Below are positions 1 to 5,020 of a stretch of DNA of 5,698 bases, in pieces. Every line of letters starts with the position of its first letter. Within the stretch, counting starts at the first letter, position 1. The stretch comes from Ilumatobacteraceae bacterium (lineage in GTDB: Bacteria > Actinomycetota > Acidimicrobiia > Acidimicrobiales > Ilumatobacteraceae). Position numbers and translations under genes: made by a program. Below the pieces are notes generated by a model that saw only the letters and a program-made list of their open reading frames with translations, did no database searches and had not been told where the DNA came from. The stretch covers positions 1 through 5,698 of the forward strand of contig JAENVT010000384.1 in assembly GCA_016650435.1 (NCBI GenBank), written 5' to 3'.

Positions 1-1
1 A

Positions 2-133
2 ACCGACCTGTCACTGATCACCCCCGCCGGGCTCCGCAACATCTCCGACCTGATGAACGGACGCCCTCGACAAACACTCGGATGGATGACACCATCAGAG
101 AAGCTCACCGAACTACTTGCAACGACCGCTTGA
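2..133 (+). CDS. IS30-family transposase, C-terminal end (5' part outside window)
   Basis: Only the last 43 residues and the TGA stop are present, and the reading frame is open to the left edge. The visible peptide starts TDLSLITPAGL, continues with the pattern LMNGRPRQTLGWMTPSEKL, and ends ELLATTA. The LNxRPRxTLGWxTPxE pattern is the typical C-terminus of IS30-family DDE transposases, where it follows the last catalytic acidic residue by a short distance, so the DDE residues themselves lie off the window. The protein would cut and join the ends of its insertion sequence. The gene faces the aldehyde dehydrogenase tail to tail, 41 bp apart. Whether the full transposase is intact cannot be judged from this fragment. 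Family assignment is fairly sure; the exact IS name is not known. Confidence 0.85.
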   Translation, partial: TDLSLITPAGLRNISDLMNGRPRQTLGWMTPSEKLTELLATTA

Positions 134-141
134 CATCAACG
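116..141. repeat. Possible terminal inverted repeat of the IS30-like element
   Basis: The stretch TTGCAACGACCGCTTGACAT overlaps the transposase stop codon. From general knowledge, many actinobacterial IS30-type elements end in an inverted repeat of the form TTGCAACGACC..TTGA.., close to or overlapping the transposase 3' end. The partner repeat at the other end of the element lies outside the window, so neither the repeat nor its exact outer boundary can be confirmed here. Confidence 0.35.
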
Positions 142-158
142 GCACCCAGGCGGGCGCC
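141..158 (-). terminator. Hairpin after the aldehyde dehydrogenase gene, possible terminator
   Basis: Read on the minus strand, GGCGCCC-GCCT-GGGTGCC can form a 7-bp stem with one G-U pair and a 4-base loop, starting 16 bases after the dehydrogenase stop codon. On the plus strand the same position is an A-C mismatch, so the structure favours the minus-strand transcript. There is no U-tract after it, which weakens the call, although GC-rich actinobacteria often have such tail-less hairpins. It borders or slightly overlaps the probable IS30 end. Confidence 0.4.
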
Positions 159-174
159 AAACACTCCACTCGGG

Positions 175-1602
175 CTAGCTGTCCAAGTTGGCCATGACGT
201 GCTTGATCCTGGTGTAGTCGTCGAACGAGTAGGCCGACAGATCTTTGCCGTAGCCCGACTTCTTGAACCCGCCGTGGGGCATCTCGGCGACGAGCGGGAT
301 GTGGGTGTTGATCCACACGCACCCGAAGTCGAGGCGCTTCGCCATGCGCATAGCGCGGCCGAAGTCCTTCGTCCAGACGCTCGATGCCAGGCCGTACTCG
401 ACTCCGTTCGCCCAGCCAATGGCCTCGTCCTCGTCGGAGAACTGCTGCACGGTGATGACCGGACCAAAGATCTCGTTCTGGATCATCTCGTCGTCCTGAT
501 GCAGACCACTGATCACGGTCGGCTCGAAGAAATAGCCGTTGCCTGACACTGCGTTGCCGCCGGCGGCGACGCTGGCGTAATCGGGTGCCCTGCCTACCAT
601 GCCGCCGACGCGTGCGAGTTGGTTGGAGTTGTTGACGGGGCCGTACAGCACGTCTTCGTTGTCGGGCATTCCGGTCTGGGTGCCTTTGGCCTGTTCGGCA
701 AGAGCGGCGACGAAATCGTTGTACACCCGAGGGCCGGCAAGCACACGTGTGGCGGCCGTGCAGTCCTGACCGGCGTTGAAGTACCCGGCGATCGCGATCC
801 CCTCTGCAGCCGCGGCGATGTCGGCGTCGTCGAAGACCACCACAGGGGCCTTGCCGCCGAGTTCCAGGTGGCAGCGCTTGAGGGTTTGGGCCGCCGCTGC
901 AGCTACTTCTTGGCCAGCACGCACCGATCCCGTGACGCTGATCATCGCGGGGATCTCGTGCACCGCCATCGCCCGCCCGGTGTCACGGTCGCCGCAGACC
1001 ACATTGAAGACTCCCGCCGGGAAGAACTCGGCGGCGATCTCGGCCAGCAACGTTGTGCTGGCAGGCGTCGTGTCGCTCGGCTTCAGCACCACCGCATTGC
1101 CGGCGGCCAGCGCCGGCCCGAACTTCCACACCGCCATCATCATCGGGTAGTTCCACGGTGCGACCTGCGCGCAGACGCCGATCGATTCACGGCGAACGAA
1201 CGAGGTCATGTTGTGCATGTACTCGCCGGCGCTCCTGCCCTCGAGGTGGCGAGCCGCTGTGGCGAAGAAGCGGATCTGGTCGACCATGGGCGGGATCTCT
1301 TCGCTGCGCGTCAGGTGGATCGGCTTTCCGGTGTTCTCGACCTCCAGGGCGATCAGTTCCTCGGCGCGAGATTCGACCGCGTCGGCGAGGCGAAAAAGCG
1401 CCAGCGATCGCTCGCTCGGCGTCGTGTCGCGCCACGACTCGTACGCCACCGCGGCCGCCTGCATGGCGTCGTCGACGTCGGCTGGGCCCGACAACGGTGC
1501 GGTCGCATACTGCTCGCCGGTGGCCGGATTGATCACCGGTGTCATGCGACCATCGACCGCGTCGACATGCTTGCCGTTGATGAAGTTCTGAAACGCCTTC
1601 AT
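175..1602 (-). CDS. patD: Gamma-aminobutyraldehyde dehydrogenase (PatD/Prr-like aldehyde dehydrogenase)
   Basis: A 475-residue NAD(P)-dependent aldehyde dehydrogenase, full length for the family (E. coli PatD is about 474). Expected reaction: 4-aminobutanal, from putrescine, plus NAD+ gives 4-aminobutyrate (GABA); cytoplasmic. Visible motifs: APWNYP with Asn151; VVLKPSD with Lys174; TGS at 224-226; LELGGKAP with general base Glu247; [11 protein letters not shown] with catalytic Cys281; EIFGPV at 377-382; and C-terminal [14 protein letters not shown] and KKSGYGKD. The N-AGQDCTAA and WxNTHxxLVxEMPHGGxKxSGYGKD patterns are shared with PatD rather than with general betaine-aldehyde dehydrogenases, though related omega-amino aldehydes could also be substrates. 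The start [10 protein letters not shown] was chosen because AAGGGGA lies 8 bases upstream; an in-frame ATG 45 bases earlier would add a non-homologous [12 protein letters not shown] extension. The Lrp-type regulator lies 56 bp upstream in the same direction, so the two may be co-transcribed. Confidence 0.88.
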   Translation of the reverse strand: MKAFQNFINGKHVDAVDGRMTPVINPATGEQYATAPLSGPADVDDAMQAAAVAYESWRDTTPSERSLALFRLADAVESRAEELIALEVENTGKPIHLTRSEEIPPMVDQIRFFATAARHLEGRSAGEYMHNMTSFVRRESIGVCAQVAPWNYPMMMAVWKFGPALAAGNAVVLKPSDTTPASTTLLAEIAAEFFPAGVFNVVCGDRDTGRAMAVHEIPAMISVTGSVRAGQEVAAAAAQTLKRCHLELGGKAPVVVFDDADIAAAAEGIAIAGYFNAGQDCTAATRVLAGPRVYNDFVAALAEQAKGTQTGMPDNEDVLYGPVNNSNQLARVGGMVGRAPDYASVAAGGNAVSGNGYFFEPTVISGLHQDDEMIQNEIFGPVITVQQFSDEDEAIGWANGVEYGLASSVWTKDFGRAMRMAKRLDFGCVWINTHIPLVAEMPHGGFKKSGYGKDLSAYSFDDYTRIKHVMANLDS

Positions 1603-1610
1603 GCTGTCAA

Positions 1611-1617
1611 TCCCCTT
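1611..1617 (-). promoter_or_regulatory. Ribosome binding site of the aldehyde dehydrogenase
   Basis: AAGGGGA on the minus strand sits 8 bases before the ATG at 1602. It decides the start codon against the in-frame ATG at 1647, which would begin upstream of this site. Confidence 0.65.
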
Positions 1618-1631
1618 GTGGCGCGCTCGCC

Positions 1632-1644
1632 TCGTTGCGAACGA
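1632..1644. promoter_or_regulatory. Short palindrome between regulator and aldehyde dehydrogenase
   Basis: TCGTT-GCG-AACGA is a perfect 5-bp inverted repeat with a 3-bp centre, 30 bp upstream of the dehydrogenase ATG and inside the 56-bp gap after the regulator. Its half-sites match those of the palindrome at 2131-2142 (CGTT/AACG). It could be an operator for the neighbouring Lrp-type protein, but a 5-bp arm can easily arise by chance. Confidence 0.25.
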
Positions 1645-1658
1645 CATTCGATCTTGAC

Positions 1659-2105
1659 CTATCCGATAACAGGACGCAACACGAACTTGCTCTCCGTTCG
1701 AGCCACTCCACCCTCGGCTTTCAACCAGCGAATGAACCCATCGAGGCCCTCCGCGCCCACGCAGTCGACGATCACCGTGTAGTCGGCGGGGCCGGTCACG
1801 TACAGGGCCAGTTCGACTTCGTCGCGTTCGGCAAGCCTCGCCTCGAACTCCGCCGGATCTCCGCCCGCCGGGAGGCTGACGTCGATGACAGCTCGCACAT
1901 TGCGCCCGAGAGCGGCCGGGTCGATGCTCGCGCGGTAGTCCCGGATGATGCCAGCGGCCTCCAACCGTCGCACACGATCGGCAACCGAGCTCGACGCCAT
2001 GTGCACCGCGTCGGCCAGATCGCGCCAGCTGATTCGACCGTGATGCTGCAGGATTCCGATGATTCGACGGTCAATGCCGTCTACGGCCACGCTTCGTTCG
2101 GTCAT
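1659..2105 (-). CDS. Lrp/AsnC-family transcriptional regulator (AldR-like by position)
   Basis: A 148-residue protein, the usual length for the Lrp/AsnC (feast/famine) family. After [16 protein letters not shown] comes the helix-turn-helix, about residues 25-54 ([25 protein letters not shown]), followed by [18 protein letters not shown]. The C-terminal effector-binding RAM domain covers about 70-145 and contains the family's [12 protein letters not shown] segment (G105, D108, Y109). Such proteins form dimers to octamers, bind amino acids, and control amino-acid metabolism. The gene is divergent from alanine dehydrogenase, as mycobacterial aldR is from ald, and is upstream of and co-directional with the aldehyde dehydrogenase, so both are likely targets; alanine is the obvious candidate effector, by inference. 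No Shine-Dalgarno site is properly spaced before the ATG. Instead a -10-like CAGTAT ends 6 bases before it, suggesting a leaderless transcript. Confidence 0.9.
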   Translation of the reverse strand: MTERSVAVDGIDRRIIGILQHHGRISWRDLADAVHMASSSVADRVRRLEAAGIIRDYRASIDPAALGRNVRAVIDVSLPAGGDPAEFEARLAERDEVELALYVTGPADYTVIVDCVGAEGLDGFIRWLKAEGGVARTESKFVLRPVIG

Positions 2106-2108
2106 CCG

Positions 2109-2129
2109 CCCATACTGCCGCAGTATTGG
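2109..2129. promoter_or_regulatory. Palindrome in the divergent region, candidate Lrp-type operator
   Basis: The core ATACTG-CCG-CAGTAT (2112-2126) is a perfect 6-bp inverted repeat with a 3-bp centre, and two of the next three flanking pairs (CC/GG) also match, giving 10 bp of a 21-bp site symmetric apart from one mismatched pair. Size and centre fit the roughly 15-bp palindromes recognised by Lrp/AsnC dimers. It starts 4 bases upstream of the regulator ATG and covers its presumed -10 element, so binding would be expected to repress the regulator's own gene. Confidence 0.5.
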
Positions 2130-2140
2130 TCGTTGATCAA
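2112..2140 (-). promoter_or_regulatory. Putative promoter of the Lrp-type regulator, leaderless
   Basis: On the minus strand, TTGATC (2140-2135) is followed after 17 bases by CAGTAT (2117-2112), and the ATG begins 6 bases further on. The hexamers match the sigma-70-type consensus at four and three of six positions, so the fit is moderate. The spacing would put the transcription start at the start codon itself, which would explain the missing ribosome binding site. Confidence 0.4.
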
Positions 2141-2142
2141 CG
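2131..2142. promoter_or_regulatory. Perfect 12-bp palindrome in the divergent region
   Basis: CGTTGATCAACG is fully self-complementary. Its inner TTGATCAA reads as a TTGATC -35-like element on both strands. Its centre is 17.5 bp from the centre of the palindrome at 2109-2129. It may be a second operator, a shared -35 region, or both. Confidence 0.4.
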
Positions 2143-2161
2143 GCGAGGTCCGGGGCAAGAT
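2133..2161 (+). promoter_or_regulatory. Putative promoter of alanine dehydrogenase
   Basis: TTGATC (2133-2138) is followed after 17 bases by CAAGAT (2156-2161), and an ATG begins 7 bases later at 2169. This mirrors the regulator's promoter on the other strand and predicts a leaderless mRNA. The -10 hexamer is a weak match (three of six). An alternative is a -10 at CAGTAT (2121-2126) with a short leader and translation from the ATG at 2160. Confidence 0.3.
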
Positions 2162-2168
2162 GCGACCC

Positions 2169-3299
2169 ATGACCTCACCCGTGATCAAGACCGTTGGTGT
2201 GCCCAAGGAAATCAAGAACAACGAGTACCGGGTGGCGATGACCCCCGACGGTGTACGTGAGTTCGAGCGGCTGGGTATCAACGTGTTCGTGGAGACCGGT
2301 GCCGGCGTCGGCGCCAGCTTCAGCGATGCCGACTACCGTTCTGCTGGCGCCGAAATCGTCCCGACTGCCGCCGATGCCTGGGCCCAGCAGATGGTCGTGA
2401 AGGTCAAAGAGCCCAAGGAGGAGGAGTTCAGGTTCCTGCGCGCCGACCTGACTCTCTTCACGTACCTGCACCTCGCCGCTTATCCGGTCGTCGCCGAGGC
2501 ATTGATCGATTCACGCTGCACCGGGCTGGCCTACGAAACGGTACAAGTCGACAGCGGCGCGCTCCCGCTGCTGGCCCCGATGAGCGAGGTCGCCGGTCGC
2601 CTGGCGCCACAGATCGGGGCGCACTACCTCGAGCGCCACAACGGAGGCCGCGGCGTGCTGATGGGCGGGGCGCCCGGCGTGCAGCCCGCCAAGGTCGTGG
2701 TGCTCGGCGCGGGGAACGTCGGATGGAACTCCGCATGGATCGCCGCCGGCATGGAGGCAGAGGTGGTGCTGTTCGACCAGAATCTCGACCGATTGCGATG
2801 GGTCGATCAGATCAACAAGGGACGGATCGTCACGCTGGCTTCGAACCGCGGGGCGCTCGAGCGCAACATCGCCGACGCCGATCTCGTGATCGGTGCTGTG
2901 CTGGTGGCAGGAGGGCGTGCACCGGTCGTCGTCACCGAAGACATGGTGCGCACGATGAAGACCGGCGCCGTCATCGTCGATGTCGCGATCGATCAGGGTG
3001 GATGTATCGAGACCATCCACGAGACAACGCACAACGAACCTGTCTACGAGTTGCACGGCGTGCTGCACTACGGCGTCGGCAACATGCCGGGCGCAGTGCC
3101 GCACACGAGCACGTACGCGCTGACCAACGCGACGCTCCCCTACCAACTCGAAGTCGCCATTCACGGTGCCGCAGGTGGGTGCCGCCGCGACCCCGCCCTG
3201 TCGCACGGGCTCAACACCTACGCCGGCCAGGTGACCAACGCACCGGTTGCCGAGTTCCTCGGAACGCCGTTCATCGAGCCGCTCGCTGCGTTGAACTGA
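2169..3299 (+). CDS. ald: Alanine dehydrogenase
   Basis: A 376-residue enzyme catalysing reversible oxidative deamination: L-alanine + NAD+ + H2O gives pyruvate + NH4+ + NADH; a soluble, usually hexameric protein. Visible features: N-terminal VGVPKEIKNNEYRVAMTP with pyruvate-binding Arg21; KVKEP with Lys80; YLHLAA with catalytic His101; ETVQ...LPLLAPMSEVAGRLAPQ; GGRGVLMGGAPGV; the NAD-binding GAGNVG loop (180-185) ending its second strand at Asp203; and VAIDQGG with catalytic Asp275. Length compares with 371 for the mycobacterial enzyme and all four active-site residues are in place. The ATG at 2169 was preferred because a promoter-like element ends 7 bases before it. The ATG at 2160 (three extra residues, with GAGG 11 bases upstream) is equally possible. 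The longer in-frame opening to 1635 runs antisense through the regulator and shows no homology. It is divergent from an Lrp-type regulator. Confidence 0.96.
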   Translation: MTSPVIKTVGVPKEIKNNEYRVAMTPDGVREFERLGINVFVETGAGVGASFSDADYRSAGAEIVPTAADAWAQQMVVKVKEPKEEEFRFLRADLTLFTYLHLAAYPVVAEALIDSRCTGLAYETVQVDSGALPLLAPMSEVAGRLAPQIGAHYLERHNGGRGVLMGGAPGVQPAKVVVLGAGNVGWNSAWIAAGMEAEVVLFDQNLDRLRWVDQINKGRIVTLASNRGALERNIADADLVIGAVLVAGGRAPVVVTEDMVRTMKTGAVIVDVAIDQGGCIETIHETTHNEPVYELHGVLHYGVGNMPGAVPHTSTYALTNATLPYQLEVAIHGAAGGCRRDPALSHGLNTYAGQVTNAPVAEFLGTPFIEPLAALN

Positions 3300-3317
3300 G
3301 TCACCCCGGCATAGCGT
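3291..3317 (+). promoter_or_regulatory. Putative leaderless promoter of the P450 gene
   Basis: TAGCGT (3312-3317) fits the actinobacterial TANNNT -10 pattern and lies exactly 6 bases before the P450 ATG, while no ribosome binding site is visible there. TTGAAC (3291-3296), at the end of the alanine dehydrogenase gene, may be the -35, but the 15-base spacing is short. Read-through from alanine dehydrogenase is also possible. Confidence 0.35.
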
Positions 3318-3323
3318 TTCCGC

Positions 3324-4535
3324 ATGGCAACGCTTGCTTCAGAACTCGACCTGCCCGAGATCCTCGACGGCTCGTTCGACCAGCGGTTCGCGCGACGCAT
3401 GGCGTTGGACCCCGACCAGTGGATCGTTCGCAACATGTTCGGCTACGCGGTGGTGCACTACGACGATGTCACGGCGATCCTTCGCGACAAGCGCTGGCAC
3501 AGCGCGGTCAGCCGGATTCCGGAGCTCATGGGGATCACGAACCCGCAGTTCCTCGAACGTCAGCAGGTCAGCATCCTGTCGGCAGAGGGCGACATGCATC
3601 TCCGGCTCCGCCGCCTTGTTGCGCCGGCATTCTCGCCTCGCGCCGCTGACCGCCTTCGACCGTTCATGCGCGAGGTGATGAGCGGCCTCATCGAAAACGT
3701 CGCCGATGCCGGTCGGGCCGATTTCACCACCGACATCTGCGAGCCCTACCCGATTCCGATCATCTGCGAACTGCTCGGTGCGCCGAAGCAGGATTGGCAG
3801 TTGTTCAGCCGTTGGGCGGGCGACATCTTGGAGATCTTCTCGGCGGATGTGGTCGACAAGATCGACCTCATCATCAGGGCGCAGGACGAGCTCGGCGAAT
3901 ACACCCGCGCCCTCATCGCCGAACGTCGCAGCAAGCCGGCCGACGATCTGTTGACCGATTTGATCGCAGCCGAGGAAGCGGGCGACAAGCTGAGCAATGA
4001 CGAGTTGGTGATGATGGTCAACGCGGTCATCGTCGGTGGGACCGACACGACGCGCAACCAGCTCGGCTGCGCTGTGTCGCTGTTCGCCAACCATCCCGAT
4101 CAATGGGCGTTGCTCGCCGAGCGACCCGAGCTTGCACCTCGCGCCGTCGAGGAGTCGATGCGTTACTTCGGCGCAGTGCGCGGCACCGCTCGCTTCGCCA
4201 GTTGTGACATCGAATATCGCGATGTGTTGTTCCCGGCAGGTACGTTCATCGCAGTCGGACTGGCGGAGGCCAACCGCGATCTCGCTGTGTTCAACGCACC
4301 GGAGGCCTTCGACATCACCTCCGAGCCGTCCGGCCAACCGCAGCTGACATTCGGTTCCGGCATCCACTACTGCCTCGGCGCGGCCCTGGCACGTGCCGAG
4401 CTACAAGAGGCTTTGCCGCTGCTCGCTCAGCGCATGCCCAAGCTGGCGATCGACGGCGACATCACCTGGAAGCCCGAAGGCGTCGGCATCTTCGGCCCCG
4501 CCCGCATGCCGATCATCTTCGCTGCCGGCCACTGA
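3324..4535 (+). CDS. Cytochrome P450, soluble bacterial type
   Basis: A 403-residue heme monooxygenase, the usual size for soluble bacterial class I P450s, with no membrane anchor. Motifs in order: C-helix HLRLRRLVAPAFSP (residues 92-105, His92 and Arg96 expected near the heme propionates); I-helix VIVGGTDTT (235-243), where GGTDTT replaces the more common AGxDTT and keeps the acid-alcohol pair Asp241-Thr242; K-helix EESMR with Glu277 and Arg280; and the heme loop FGSGIHYCLG (343-352) with Cys350 as iron ligand. It would hydroxylate or otherwise oxidise a small molecule using electrons from a ferredoxin and reductase, neither of which is in the window. The substrate cannot be inferred from sequence alone. 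It lies 24 bp after alanine dehydrogenase in the same direction but may have its own leaderless promoter. Its stop codon abuts that of the gene facing it. Confidence 0.95.
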   Translation: MATLASELDLPEILDGSFDQRFARRMALDPDQWIVRNMFGYAVVHYDDVTAILRDKRWHSAVSRIPELMGITNPQFLERQQVSILSAEGDMHLRLRRLVAPAFSPRAADRLRPFMREVMSGLIENVADAGRADFTTDICEPYPIPIICELLGAPKQDWQLFSRWAGDILEIFSADVVDKIDLIIRAQDELGEYTRALIAERRSKPADDLLTDLIAAEEAGDKLSNDELVMMVNAVIVGGTDTTRNQLGCAVSLFANHPDQWALLAERPELAPRAVEESMRYFGAVRGTARFASCDIEYRDVLFPAGTFIAVGLAEANRDLAVFNAPEAFDITSEPSGQPQLTFGSGIHYCLGAALARAELQEALPLLAQRMPKLAIDGDITWKPEGVGIFGPARMPIIFAAGH

Positions 4536-4955
4536 CTATCTGTTGAGCATTCCGTATGCGTGCGTCGGCTCGAGGGTCACCACGACCCGTTTGTCGGCGA
4601 CCATTACCTTGCGATAGTCGTCCCAGTCGGGATGCTCACCGGCGAGTGCTCGGTAGTAGGCGACGAGCTCGTCGACCGCCGGATCATCGGGCTTGGTCGC
4701 GACCGCTGACACCTCGGCGTCGGCGTCGATGACGACGTAGGCCCAGAAGTCGTCGCGAGTCACGTACAACGATGCCTGCGGGTTTCGTTTGAGGTTGAAG
4801 TACTTGGCCCGGGTGGCGGTGATCGAGATCTTGATCACGCCATCCGCGACGCCATACGTGATGTTGGACAGCTGCGGCCGCCCGTCGCGTCGCTGGGTGA
4901 CCAACACCCCGTTCTGGCGATCAGCGGCGAAGTCCAGTGCTTCAGAAATATCCAT
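4536..4955 (-). CDS. F420-type PPOX-fold oxidoreductase, Rv1155-like
   Basis: A 139-residue protein of the pyridoxamine-5'-phosphate-oxidase-like split-barrel fold, in the branch whose members bind coenzyme F420 (mycobacterial Rv1155 is the model, about 147 residues). Visible family patterns: NGVLVTQRRDGRPQLSNITY (residues 15-34), ATRAKYFNLKRNPQASLYV (47-65), and the C-terminal GEHPDWDDYRKVMVADKRVV (106-125) followed by LEPTHAYG. The RAKxxNLxRxPxAS stretch corresponds to the cofactor-binding region of the family. Such proteins transfer hydride from F420H2 to varied substrates; the substrate here is unknown. The ATG at 4955 is the first plausible start; the open frame continues upstream to 5528 only as an out-of-frame overlap of murF and has no homology. 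It lies 65 bp after murF in the same direction and may share its transcript. No good ribosome binding site is seen. Confidence 0.88.
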   Translation of the reverse strand: MDISEALDFAADRQNGVLVTQRRDGRPQLSNITYGVADGVIKISITATRAKYFNLKRNPQASLYVTRDDFWAYVVIDADAEVSAVATKPDDPAVDELVAYYRALAGEHPDWDDYRKVMVADKRVVVTLEPTHAYGMLNR

Positions 4956-5020
4956 GACGGCGACAACGCCCCACCGTGCCCCAGTGTTCCCGTGTCGTTT
5001 GGCGAATCGAGATCGACAGG

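Noticed and set aside
82..546. A 154-codon plus-strand open frame covering the IS30 end and the dehydrogenase 3' end
   Set aside because: It is out of frame with the transposase and antisense to the dehydrogenase, with no recognisable pattern.
619..1782. A 387-codon open frame on the plus strand, antisense to the aldehyde dehydrogenase
   Set aside because: The opposite strand encodes a dehydrogenase with all catalytic motifs. The antisense peptide is Arg/His-rich with no recognisable domain, as expected for a shadow frame in high-GC DNA.
1635..2168. In-frame N-terminal extension of alanine dehydrogenase
   Set aside because: It runs antisense through the whole Lrp-type regulator, and alanine dehydrogenases begin within a few residues of the VGVPKE motif.
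3339..4367. A 342-codon open frame on the minus strand, antisense to the P450
   Set aside because: It is a shadow of the P450 reading frame, shows no family pattern, and has no start signal.
4959..4970. Small inverted repeat GGCG-ACAA-CGCC before the F420-type gene
   Set aside because: A 4-bp GC stem is expected by chance in this base composition, and no terminator tail or promoter accompanies it.
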